Assembly: GCA_038205395.1 (NCBI GenBank)
Contig: JBBRBX010000003.1
Coordinates: forward strand, 31,197 to 95,196
Source: Fredericiella sp038205395
GTDB taxonomy: Bacteria > Chloroflexota > Anaerolineae > Caldilineales > Caldilineaceae
Reading direction: 5' to 3'
Length of the DNA stretch: 64,000 bases
In this document: positions 11,074 through 18,778 of the stretch, piece by piece
Layout: each line of letters opens with the position of its first letter
How positions within the stretch are numbered: position 1 is the first letter of the stretch
Program-made: the position numbers and the translations under genes
Notes under the pieces: model-generated
The model's database searches: none
Seen by the model: the letters and a program-made list of their open reading frames with translations, nothing else
Told to the model about the DNA's origin: nothing

Positions 11074-12282
11074 CTAAGGTTGTGGAACAAGCAGTTGCTT
11101 CACATATTGGATTAATTGGTCTTCAGTCAATGCGCCGATCTGGCGCGCCACGATCCGGCCGTCAGCATCCAGAAAATAGGTGGTTGGGTAACCATCCACT
11201 GCATACGCGGCTGCAGCCTGGCTTTCGCTGTCAAGCAGGATCGGGTAGGGAATTGCGTGTTGGCTGGCATAGGCGGCCACCGCCTCCGGTTTCTCCCCCA
11301 CGCTGATGCCGACAAAGTGTACAGATGAGTCAGCAAACTGCTGCGCGCCCGCCACCAGGATCGGCGTCTGGCGCAGACAGTAGGGGCACCAGGTTGTCCA
11401 GAAGCTTAATACCACGGGGGCGCCCAGCAGATCGGCAGAGGACGACGGCCCTTCGCCCGACAGCGGTGTCAGCGCAAACAGCGGCGCCAACTGGCCGATG
11501 CCCAATCCGCGCGCTTCCTCTGTCGGAGCGGAAGTTGGCACCGCTGTTGGGGCGGCTGTGACGACCGGCGTCGCAGACACGACAGCGGCTGTGGGAACAG
11601 CGGAGGGCGAGGCCAGAAGCGCAGGTGCGGCGCCTGCGGCGGCCGGGCCATAGCTGATATGGGCCGCCTGGCGCAGCGCAGCAATATAAGCCGCAACTTC
11701 CATCCCTTGCTGATTGGCTGCCTGGTGCGCAAACTGATCGGCGGCCAGCAGAGCATCGATGTACTCGTCGAACTGCCGGCGGTCAATTGCATAGGTTTGC
11801 AGCGCCGCAGCCAAATCCGTTTCATCTTTGCCTAATGGGGTCAAGAGATTTGTTACTTGGGTGGGCGTGGTGTCCGCGGCAAAACCGGCGGCTGTCGCCT
11901 GCTGCGTAACCAATGTACGGTTGACCAACTGGGTGACCATCTGCGCGGGCGTAGATGGCTGCAGCCCCGACAGCGACGACATCACCGCATCGATCAACTG
12001 CGCCTGCTGGTACTGCGGCTGCCGGATGGCTGCACCATTCACCAGGGCAACAAGATCGGCTTCTTCAATCGGTTCCACAGTTGGGAGGGACGCCAGCTGG
12101 GCGGGGGAAGCCACAACCGGCGTTAGGGGCACAGTGGGCAAAGCGGCAGGCAGGGCGTACGCTGCCGGCAGTGTGACGGAAGGAAGCCGGCGCGGCTGCG
12201 CGCTGCTCCGTACACCAACCAACAAGGCTACAACGAGCATCAGTGCCACCCCAGGCACAACGAGCAGCGGAAGTGAACGCAT
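11074..12282 (-). CDS. Membrane-anchored TlpA/ResA-like thioredoxin with SurA-like N-terminal half
   Basis: The 402-residue product begins with one hydrophobic anchor (MRSLPLLVVPGVALMLVVAL). Residues about 80-210 look like the N-terminal helical region of SurA/PpiC-type chaperones (VALVNGAAIRQPQYQQAQ, then VTQLVNRTLVTQQA). A Pro/Thr/Ala-rich linker leads to a C-terminal TlpA/ResA/AhpC-TSA fold (GQLAPLFALTPL, VVLSFWTTWCPYCLRQTP, GYPTTYFLD). The active site is CPYC and the cis-Pro loop is GYPTTYF. It probably acts outside the membrane on disulfides. The ATG at 12282 is preferred over an in-frame TTG at 12294; neither has a good Shine-Dalgarno. The giant DUF11 gene starts 49 bp downstream on the same strand, so this is probably the first gene of a two-gene unit. 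Chaperone function for the first half is inferred from weak similarity only. Confidence 0.85.
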   Translation of the reverse strand: MRSLPLLVVPGVALMLVVALLVGVRSSAQPRRLPSVTLPAAYALPAALPTVPLTPVVASPAQLASLPTVEPIEEADLVALVNGAAIRQPQYQQAQLIDAVMSSLSGLQPSTPAQMVTQLVNRTLVTQQATAAGFAADTTPTQVTNLLTPLGKDETDLAAALQTYAIDRRQFDEYIDALLAADQFAHQAANQQGMEVAAYIAALRQAAHISYGPAAAGAAPALLASPSAVPTAAVVSATPVVTAAPTAVPTSAPTEEARGLGIGQLAPLFALTPLSGEGPSSSADLLGAPVVLSFWTTWCPYCLRQTPILVAGAQQFADSSVHFVGISVGEKPEAVAAYASQHAIPYPILLDSESQAAAAYAVDGYPTTYFLDADGRIVARQIGALTEDQLIQYVKQLLVPQP

Positions 12283-12462
12283 GGAAAATAACAATCTTTC
12301 GTTAGTAAATAATCAACTTTGTAACTTGCGGCAAATATAAAATGTTATTTAAGTCTGCGTAAGTTTAGCAAGAGTATTTCAGAATGTATACGGACAAATG
12401 TTGTAGTCTTTGGCGGCAAGAGGATGAATGATAGCGGGCGAAGGGAGGGGTGGTGGACCAAC

Positions 12463-12495
12463 AAAAAAAGGTCGCTGCTCTAGCGAGCAGCGACC
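12463..12495 (-). terminator. Rho-independent terminator of the pst operon
   Basis: On the minus strand an 11-bp perfect stem (GGTCGCTGCTC paired with GAGCAGCGACC, loop of 4) is followed directly by seven T residues. It lies 25 bp after the pstB stop, which fits termination of pstSCAB. Confidence 0.92.
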
Positions 12496-12519
12496 CTCAA
12501 CGGCAAACAAAAAAATGGA

Positions 12520-13320
12520 TCAGCCAAAACGACCGGTAATGTAATCTTCGGTGCGCTTGTTGTGAGGGGCGGTGAAAATCTGCTTGGAATCGCCGTACTC
12601 GACCAAGTGGCCGGTGCGCCCTTCATCGACCATAAAGAAGGCGGTGTTGTCCGCCACGCGCGCAGCTTGCTGCATATTATGGGTGACGATGATGATCGTG
12701 TACTTACGCACCAGTTCGCGCATCAGCTCCTCGATGGCCAATGTCGCAATGGGGTCGAGGGCTGAGCACGGCTCATCCATCAGGATCAGGTCAGGACGGA
12801 CGGCAATGGCGCGCGCGATGCAGAGACGTTGCTGCTGGCCGCCGGAAAGCGAGTAGCCGCTCTCCTTCAGTTTGTCCTTGACCTCATCCCACAGCGCAGC
12901 GCCGCGCAGGGATTCCTCGACCAACTGGTCCATATTGCCCTTAAAGCCATTGATGCGCGCGCCCCATGCGATGTTTTCGTAGATGCTTTTGGGAAAGGGG
13001 TTTGCTTTTTGAAAGACCATACCGATGCGCCGCCGCACTTCAACAGGATCGATCTCCGGGCGGTAAATATTTTGACCATGAAAAAACACCTCGCCCTCCG
13101 TACGCGCCACAGGCACCAGGTCGTTCATGCGGTTGAATGCGCGCAGCACGGTGCTCTTGCCACAGCCGGACGGGCCGATCAAGGCAGTGATCTTCTGCTG
13201 CTCAATATCAAGATTGATATCGCGCACGGCATGAAACTGGCCATAATAGACATTGAGATCCGCCGCGCGTATGGCGTATTTGTGCTCCACACCATTGTGG
13301 CTGCTCTCTGGGTAAACCAT
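12520..13320 (-). CDS. pstB: Phosphate ABC transporter ATP-binding protein PstB
   Basis: The 266-residue protein is the normal length for PstB, the cytoplasmic ATPase that powers high-affinity phosphate import with PstS, PstC and PstA. Visible motifs are Walker A GPSGCGKST, a Q-loop in GMVFQKANPFPKSIYENIAWG (split here as GMVFQKANPFP and KSIYENIAWG), signature LSGGQQQR, Walker B LILMDEPCSALDP and switch VTHNMQQA. The start chosen is the ATG at 13320 (MVYPESS), 2 bases after the pstA stop. A longer in-frame reading to 13452 would lie inside pstA and lacks family similarity. It is the last gene of the operon and is followed by the terminator at 12463-12495. Confidence 0.97.
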   Translation of the reverse strand: MVYPESSHNGVEHKYAIRAADLNVYYGQFHAVRDINLDIEQQKITALIGPSGCGKSTVLRAFNRMNDLVPVARTEGEVFFHGQNIYRPEIDPVEVRRRIGMVFQKANPFPKSIYENIAWGARINGFKGNMDQLVEESLRGAALWDEVKDKLKESGYSLSGGQQQRLCIARAIAVRPDLILMDEPCSALDPIATLAIEELMRELVRKYTIIIVTHNMQQAARVADNTAFFMVDEGRTGHLVEYGDSKQIFTAPHNKRTEDYITGRFG

Positions 13321-13322
13321 AC

Positions 13323-14654
13323 TTAAAATCTCCGCGAATAGCGATTGCGCAGCCAGATGGCTGCGGCGTTCATACTGACGAGCAGCAGCAGCAACACGAT
13401 GATGGCTGCGGCAGCCAAATGCTGAAACTCCTGCTGCGGACGCGAAGTCCACTGGTAAATCTGCGCCGGCAGCGTCGTGTATTTAGAAAATATGCTGTCG
13501 GGATTGACGACGATAAAGGTGGAGACGCCTACCACCAGCAGAGGGGCAGTCTCGCCAAAGGCACGCGAAACCGACAAGATGACACCGGTGAGGATGCCTG
13601 GCAGCGCAGTGGGCAGCACATGATGCCAGGTCGTCTGCCAGCGTGTTGCTCCCAGCCCATAGGCGCCCTCCCGCAAGCCGCGCGGAACGGCGCGGATAGC
13701 CTCGCGGGCGTTGATGATGACCAGCGGCAAAATCAGGAGACCCAACGTCAGCCCGGCTGAGAAGATGGTGCGACCGTTGGCTGTGGAAGGGTCCGTGACG
13801 CCAAACAGAATGCCGCTTGTAATCGGCCCCAGGATGCGCACAAAGACGGCCAGCCCCAGCATACCGTAAATGATGGAAGGCACGCCGGCCAGGTTGTTGA
13901 TGTTGGTCTCGATCAGTTGATCAAGGCGACTGCGGCCCGTGTTGTATTCTTCCAAATAGATGGCCGCGGCGATACCTAAGGGAATAGCCACCAAAAAGGC
14001 GATCAACGTCACCCACAGTGAACCTAAAATCGCCGTGGAAATACCTGCCTGAAGTGGATCGGAAGACTGTGGGTTGGTGACAAAGTTCCAGTTCACCCAG
14101 CTATAAAACTTGAAGTCAATAATGCCGGGCAGGGCAGCAGCTTCCGCTTTTACCTCATCGCGCTGAAACAGGGAATCCCATAGCGACCAGCTCTCCACGA
14201 CCTTGGGTTTGAGCACATCAGTTTCCAGCAGGCGCAGAAGCTCCACCTGCGCCATCTCGGCCGGCGGTTGCTGGGCCTCGATGGCGCGCAGCCGGCCCGG
14301 CGTAACATTTTGCGCCAGAATGGCGGCCAGAACCTCAGCAGGCTGCGCATATAGATCCGCCGTCGTCAAATCGCCGGCAGCAGTGGCGGCATCAGGATTT
14401 TGCTGATAGAAGGCAGCCACCAGCGCACCCGGATCAACCCGGTTTTGAATGGCCACATAGCCAAAGGCGCTGTTGGAGATATTGGCCAACAGCGCCACCA
14501 GGGCCGCAATACCAATCAAAGTAGCAGTCAGGTAAATGCCGTGCCACAGACGGCCGGCGCGCTGCCGTTTTTTGACATAGCGGTCATATTCGTCGCCTTC
14601 CGGAAAAGCGCCTGCCGGCGTGCGATTGCTGCGTATGTCCAATTCCTGCGCCAT
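13323..14654 (-). CDS. pstA: Phosphate ABC transporter permease PstA with long external insertion
   Basis: The 443-residue inner-membrane permease pairs with PstC. TM1 lies at about residues 35-60. The usual permease core begins near residue 205 (ISTAILGSLWVTLIAFLVAIPLGIAAAIYLEEY) and includes the EAA-like loop 'REAIRAVPRGLREGAYGLGATRWQT' (REAIRAVPRGLREG, then AYGLGATRWQT). Ordinary PstA is about 280-300 residues. The excess is a hydrophilic insertion of roughly 140 residues between TM1 and TM2, probably outside the membrane. The ATG at 14654 has AGGAG about 8 nt upstream and follows the pstC stop by 1 base. A longer start at 14684 would overlap pstC and has no ribosome site. Confidence 0.95.
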   Translation of the reverse strand: MAQELDIRSNRTPAGAFPEGDEYDRYVKKRQRAGRLWHGIYLTATLIGIAALVALLANISNSAFGYVAIQNRVDPGALVAAFYQQNPDAATAAGDLTTADLYAQPAEVLAAILAQNVTPGRLRAIEAQQPPAEMAQVELLRLLETDVLKPKVVESWSLWDSLFQRDEVKAEAAALPGIIDFKFYSWVNWNFVTNPQSSDPLQAGISTAILGSLWVTLIAFLVAIPLGIAAAIYLEEYNTGRSRLDQLIETNINNLAGVPSIIYGMLGLAVFVRILGPITSGILFGVTDPSTANGRTIFSAGLTLGLLILPLVIINAREAIRAVPRGLREGAYGLGATRWQTTWHHVLPTALPGILTGVILSVSRAFGETAPLLVVGVSTFIVVNPDSIFSKYTTLPAQIYQWTSRPQQEFQHLAAAAIIVLLLLLVSMNAAAIWLRNRYSRRF

Positions 14655-14655
14655 A

Positions 14656-15648
14656 TCAATACTCCTGCCGGAAGCGGCGGACAATCCAGCGGCTGATAAT
14701 GTTCAGCACAAGTGTCATGAAAAAAAGCATCAAAGCAATGGCAAAGATGCTGTCATAGTCAATGGATTCAAAGGTCAGGTCACCGCCGCTGATGCGCACA
14801 ATGTGACCTGTCATGGTTTCAGCCGCCTTAAACGGGTTGAGAAAATTCAGATTATTGAGTGTCTGGCCCCAACTGGTGAAGTTGCGCGGGCCGGAGCCGG
14901 CGGCAATCGCCACGACCATGGTTTCACCTACAGCGCGTGACATAGCCACGATAGAGGCCGCCGCCAATCCGGACACCGCCGCCGGCACTACAACACGCAC
15001 CGCCGTTTCCAGCTTGGTGGCCCCCATCGCCAACGCACCTTCGCGCAGCGCGCGCGGCACAGCGTTGAGAGCGTCTTCACTCATGGAACTGACGAGTGGG
15101 ATAATCAGGATGCCGATTACGATACCGGCAGACGCTACGTTGAAGATTTCAACAGTATCTTTACCGAATATCGCCTGGAGCGCCGGCGTGACAAAACCGA
15201 GGGCAAAAAAGCCGAAGACCACCGTAGGAATGCCCGCCAGGACTTCCAATACCGGTTTCAAAATTGCCCGTGCATTGGGTGAGGCGTACTCGCTAAGATA
15301 AATGGCGATCATCAACCCCAGGGGAATGGCGACTACCAGCCCAATGGCGCTGGAGAGGATCGTGGCATTAAAGAGGGGAAAAATGCCGAACTGGTTGATA
15401 CGCGGCTGCCACGCCGTGCCGGTGAAGAAAACCCAGATGGTGGCTTCGGGGCGCATAAAGAATACCCAGGCGTCATAGAGCAGCACCATAACGATCCCGG
15501 CGGTCACCAAGATCGAAACAAGGCCCGAAACGCGCAGGAAGAGTTGAATGACGGCTTCGCCGGGTCGCACTTTTTTGCGCAGGTCAATTGGCAAATCGAG
15601 ATCGACTTCGGCTAGAGATGTTGAGGCTGCTATCGTTGATTGGCTCAT
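14656..15648 (-). CDS. pstC: Phosphate ABC transporter permease PstC
   Basis: A 330-residue permease of the high-affinity phosphate importer. It has six or so hydrophobic segments (VSILVTAGIVMVLLYDAWVFF, FNATILSSAIGLVVAIPLGLMIAIYL and others) and the conserved loop 'EDALNAVPRALREGALAMGATKLET' (EDALNAVPRALREG, ALAMGATKLET) that contacts PstB. The ATG at 15648 is preferred. A GTG 12 bases upstream at 15660 is in frame and has GGGGA upstream, so it remains possible. The gene follows pstS after a 128-140 bp gap holding a perfect hairpin, and is packed tightly against pstA. Confidence 0.95.
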   Translation of the reverse strand: MSQSTIAASTSLAEVDLDLPIDLRKKVRPGEAVIQLFLRVSGLVSILVTAGIVMVLLYDAWVFFMRPEATIWVFFTGTAWQPRINQFGIFPLFNATILSSAIGLVVAIPLGLMIAIYLSEYASPNARAILKPVLEVLAGIPTVVFGFFALGFVTPALQAIFGKDTVEIFNVASAGIVIGILIIPLVSSMSEDALNAVPRALREGALAMGATKLETAVRVVVPAAVSGLAAASIVAMSRAVGETMVVAIAAGSGPRNFTSWGQTLNNLNFLNPFKAAETMTGHIVRISGGDLTFESIDYDSIFAIALMLFFMTLVLNIISRWIVRRFRQEY

Positions 15649-15692
15649 TTCTTGTTCCACTTTTTTTCCCCAGCTTCAGCACCACCCAACAA

Positions 15693-15723
15693 GACACCGA
15701 GTGTTGTGAAAACACTCGGTGTC
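15693..15723 (-). promoter_or_regulatory. Intercistronic hairpin between pstS and pstC
   Basis: A 13-bp perfect inverted repeat (GACACCGAGTGTT paired with AACACTCGGTGTC, loop of 5) lies about 65 bases after the pstS stop. No T-run follows it on the minus strand, so it looks like a stabilising or attenuating hairpin rather than a full terminator. Such hairpins often keep binding-protein mRNA more abundant than permease mRNA. Confidence 0.7.
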
Positions 15724-15788
15724 CTGCCAGGCTGGTCTAGCCGGCTGTGGCTGACGAGTTACTGCCGGGCCCACTTACGAACGTTTCG

Positions 15789-17060
15789 TTACTGGCCGGT
15801 AGCGGTCAAAAATGCCTGCCTTGACACATCCAAGGCGCTTGGGGCAGCCTTGAAATAACCGACGCTGGAGATTTCATCGTCGACGTTGGTCAGGAAGAAA
15901 TTGATGAACGCAGCCACCTGCGGCTTGCTCTTCATCACCTCAGCATCCGAGTAGATGAAGAGCGGGCGGGCCAGCGGATATTCGCCGGCATCGACTGTCG
16001 CAACCGTGGGTGAAACACCGTTAACGGCCAGGTCGCGCAGACGGCCAGCGTTTTCTTCAAAGTAAGCGAAGCCAAAGTAGCCGACGGCATACTTGTCGCC
16101 TTCCACGCCTTGCACCAATATATTGTCATCCTCCGACAACTGCAGGTTGCCAGCGCTGAGCAGTGCTTCCTCACCCTTGCCCTTATCGGCTTCCGCATCC
16201 TTGACATACATCGGATCCATGACTGCTTCGATGAAGTAGTCGAACGTACCCGAATCAGTGCCAGGGCTGAAGCGCTTGATAGGCTCAGCCGGCCAGGCCG
16301 GATTCACTTCCGACCAGTTGGTGTATTCATTCGAGAAGAGTTTGGCCAGTTCCTCCAGCGTAACACCTTCCTCGCCTACCCAGTCATTGGCAGGGTTGAC
16401 GACAATGGCCAGGGCATCAGTGCCGACACGGAATTCAATCGGTGTGCGGCCGATGGCGGCGCAGTTTGCGATCTCGCTGTCATTGATCGGGCGGCTGGCG
16501 TTAGAGACGTCGGTTTCGCCGGCTGTGCAGAAGCGCTGGAAACCGGCGCCGCTGCCGATACTGTTGATCGTAATATTGCCGGCGTAGCCTTCGCTCACAA
16601 AGCGCTCAGCAATGCGCTCGGCAAGCGGATAGACCGTCGAACTGCCGGCGGCGATGATGTCGCCCGTGACGGAGAGCGGATCGACCTCAGGCAGCACCAC
16701 ACCGGGAGCAGCAGCTTCCGTGGTGGCTTCCATGGTGTCGGTCATTTCCGTCGTACCGGTCATTTCCGTCGTACCGGTCATTTCCGTCGTACCGGTCATT
16801 TCCGTCGTACCGGTCATTTCCGTTGTGTCCGTCATGGGCATGGTTTCGGTCATACCCGCCGTATCCGTCATTTCCGCCGTGGCTTCCATGGTGGCAGCTT
16901 CAGTTGCGGCTTCAGTTGCGGCCTCAGTTGCGGCCTCAGTTGCGGCAGCCTCAGTGGTGGCCTCGCCTGCAGCAGGGGCAGCCGGGGTCGCGGCGCCGCC
17001 ACAAGCGGCCATGAGCAACATTGCAACCATCAACAATGCAGCCATTGTCATTTTACGCAT
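15789..17060 (-). CDS. pstS: Phosphate-binding lipoprotein PstS with repetitive linker
   Basis: The 423-residue product has a lipoprotein signal (MRKMTMAALLMVAMLLMAAC, lipid-modified Cys about residue 20). Residues about 30-115 are a low-complexity linker of TEAA repeats followed by tandem MTGTTE units. The phosphate-binding fold follows: DIIAAGSSTVYPLAERIAER, INSIGSGAGFQRFCTAGETD (SGAGF) and SNASRPINDSEI, all typical ligand-binding loops of PstS. An AGGAG site precedes the ATG. It is the first gene of pstSCAB, downstream of a Pho-box array, so phosphate-starvation control by the adjacent two-component system is very likely. Confidence 0.96.
   Translation of the reverse strand: MRKMTMAALLMVAMLLMAACGGAATPAAPAAGEATTEAAATEAATEAATEAATEAATMEATAEMTDTAGMTETMPMTDTTEMTGTTEMTGTTEMTGTTEMTGTTEMTDTMEATTEAAAPGVVLPEVDPLSVTGDIIAAGSSTVYPLAERIAERFVSEGYAGNITINSIGSGAGFQRFCTAGETDVSNASRPINDSEIANCAAIGRTPIEFRVGTDALAIVVNPANDWVGEEGVTLEELAKLFSNEYTNWSEVNPAWPAEPIKRFSPGTDSGTFDYFIEAVMDPMYVKDAEADKGKGEEALLSAGNLQLSEDDNILVQGVEGDKYAVGYFGFAYFEENAGRLRDLAVNGVSPTVATVDAGEYPLARPLFIYSDAEVMKSKPQVAAFINFFLTNVDDEISSVGYFKAAPSALDVSRQAFLTATGQ
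16741..16830 (-). repeat. pstS: Tandem 18-bp coding repeat in pstS linker
   Basis: Five head-to-tail 18-bp units (GTCATTTCCGTCGTACCG on the plus strand): four are identical and the fifth is diverged. They encode MTGTTE hexapeptides in the linker between lipid anchor and binding domain. Identical copies suggest recent expansion by slippage or unequal recombination. Confidence 0.95.
16897..16944 (-). repeat. pstS: Tandem 12-bp coding repeat in pstS linker
   Basis: Four 12-bp units (GCTTCAGTTGCG twice, then GCCTCAGTTGCG twice on the plus strand). They encode Ala/Thr/Glu tetrapeptides just after the lipobox of PstS. Confidence 0.92.
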
Positions 17061-17170
17061 CGCGTGATAACTCCTTTTCTGATCCTAAGCCTTTGTTTGT
17101 ACCCCGAACCGCAAAGTGTCGGCATACGGAGTAAGCAAGTGCATTGCTGTCCTTTATCATGAAGGATAGG

Positions 17171-17231
17171 AGTTAATAAATGCGCGAGGTGCAGTTAATA
17201 TGCAGTCAAGATTGTGTTATTGGAAGGTTAA
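17171..17231 (-). promoter_or_regulatory. Pho-box array upstream of pstS
   Basis: On the minus strand the hexamers TTAACC, ATAACA, TTGACT and TTAACT occur with exactly 5-base spacers (11-bp period). After one degenerate position, another TTAACT is in phase at +55. This matches direct-repeat sites of PhoP/PhoB-type regulators. The first hexamers lie in the last codons of phoR and the third covers its TGA stop. A candidate -10 (ATGATA) lies 10 bases after the last hexamer. Confidence 0.8.
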
Positions 17232-18696
17232 CAAGTGGTAGCGTAAAGGAGAATGTGCTGCCTTTGCCTTCGATGCTCTCCACCCACAGGCGGCCATTGT
17301 GCGCCTGGATGGTATGTTTGGCAATGGCGAGGCCCAAGCCGGTGCCGCCCCCCGAGCGGGCGCGGTCAGCTTTGTAAAAGCGTTCAAAGATGCGCGCCAG
17401 TTCCTCAACAGGGATGCCGGTCCCCGTATCAGCCACGGAGACGACCACACCATCGTGTACGGCACGCGCTGTCACCGTCACAAACCCGCCGGCGGCAGTA
17501 AACTTAATGGCGTTGTGCACTAAATTGATCACCACCTGGCGAATGCGGTCGGCATCGACCAAAACCTGCGGCAGGTCACCAGGCAGCACAACCGTCAGCG
17601 TAATGCCGGCGCGCGTCGCCTGGGCGCGCAGCCGGTCTACTGCCGGCTCTATCAACAGCAGCACGGCAGAGGGGAAGAGACGCAGCGGCGCCTGGCCGGA
17701 CTCTATGCGCGAAAGTTCCAGCAGTTCCTGCACCATCTGCGTCATCGAATCCACTTCGACTTCCATGCGGCCCAAAAAATGCTCTGCCGCCGGCGGATCA
17801 CCCATAGCGCCGTCGCGCAACGTATCGACCAGGGCTTTGATGGAAGCCAGCGGGGTGCGCAGTTCATGTGAAATGTTGCTGACAAAATCACGCCGCACGG
17901 CTTCAAGACGGTAGAGATGGCTTAAATCCTGGAGCAGCACCAGAAAGCCATTGGATACGCCTTTGAGAAAAGGTGTGACACTAATGCGCAAGAAAAAGCC
18001 GGCGCTAAGTTCCACGGTAGCCGTCTGCTCTTCGCGTCTTTGTGCGCAGTTCTGCCAAACATCGGCCAAACGATAGTCGCGTACAACCTGTACGAATGAC
18101 TCATTGAGCGCCTTTTCGGCGGAAGCACGCAGGAGCCGCTCCGCAGAGGGGTTCATCAAGGTGACATAGCCGCCGCGATCCAGCATAATGACACCATCGC
18201 TCATGCTGTGCAAAACCGTGTCGAAGCGGTCGCGGTCACGCTTGCGGCGGATCGCCGTACGCTCGCTGCGTTCCGCCAGCCGGTTCACAGCTCGGCTCAG
18301 CTCCCCCAATTCGCCGGCCGCCTGCAAATCCGTGCGGGCAGCATAATCGCCGCGCGCCAGGCGGAGCACGACGCCGGTCACGCGCCGCATTTGGCCGGCA
18401 TTGACCTGCAAGGCTCCAACAAAGAGCGCCGTCAGCAGAACAACAGCAGCCAAAGCGGCGAATGCAGCCTCACCCGCATCAAGCGGCAGCCTCTGCCATA
18501 CATAGACGCCCAGCCCGCCCACAACCGCCAACACTGCCACAAACATGACCAGCGTCAAACGCCAGTAGAGCCGCTGCACAGCCCAGAGATAGCGACAGTG
18601 CTGCAGCCGGGCAGCGCGCTTTTGCGGCGGCGCCTCTTCCTTGAGGAGCGCCGGTGATTGTGTCCCGATCAGTTCCGGCAGCGATGAATCACGCAT
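17206..18696 (-). CDS. phoR: PhoR-like sensor histidine kinase
   Basis: The 496-residue kinase has two membrane segments (about residues 45-70 and 80-105), a HAMP segment (residues about 105-160), a PAS domain (FDTVLHSMSDGVIMLDRGG, MNPSAERLL), HisKA with the phosphoacceptor His in FVSNISHELRTPLASIK, and HATPase_c with N, G1 and G2 boxes (NLVHNAIKF, VADTGTGIP, GGGTGLGLAIAK). This is the PhoR/WalK layout and would phosphorylate the regulator encoded upstream. The ATG at 18696 (MRDSSLPEL, AAGGG upstream) is preferred to a TTG at 18735, which would fall at the predicted promoter. A Pho-box array lies directly upstream and another overlaps its 3' end. Confidence 0.93.
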   Translation of the reverse strand: MRDSSLPELIGTQSPALLKEEAPPQKRAARLQHCRYLWAVQRLYWRLTLVMFVAVLAVVGGLGVYVWQRLPLDAGEAAFAALAAVVLLTALFVGALQVNAGQMRRVTGVVLRLARGDYAARTDLQAAGELGELSRAVNRLAERSERTAIRRKRDRDRFDTVLHSMSDGVIMLDRGGYVTLMNPSAERLLRASAEKALNESFVQVVRDYRLADVWQNCAQRREEQTATVELSAGFFLRISVTPFLKGVSNGFLVLLQDLSHLYRLEAVRRDFVSNISHELRTPLASIKALVDTLRDGAMGDPPAAEHFLGRMEVEVDSMTQMVQELLELSRIESGQAPLRLFPSAVLLLIEPAVDRLRAQATRAGITLTVVLPGDLPQVLVDADRIRQVVINLVHNAIKFTAAGGFVTVTARAVHDGVVVSVADTGTGIPVEELARIFERFYKADRARSGGGTGLGLAIAKHTIQAHNGRLWVESIEGKGSTFSFTLPLVNLPITQS

Positions 18697-18750
18697 AATA
18701 GAGCCCTTGCAGCGACTTTGAGCCGGTGCAAGCAAAAAATAGCAGCCAAT

Positions 18751-18778
18751 CGTTAACGCTGCGTCAACCCAAAGTTAA
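18751..18778 (-). promoter_or_regulatory. Pho-box array and promoter upstream of phoR
   Basis: On the minus strand TTAACT, TTGACG and TTAACG are separated by exactly 5 bases each (11-bp period). The first hexamer overlaps the TAA stop of the response-regulator gene. A TATTTT -10-like element lies 9 bases after the last hexamer (18741-18736). That would place the transcription start about 30 bases before the phoR ATG. The same geometry is seen before pstS. Confidence 0.75.

Noticed and set aside
16741..16830. Tandem 18-bp repeats as a CRISPR-like array
   Set aside because: Units are directly adjacent without spacers and encode an in-frame protein linker.
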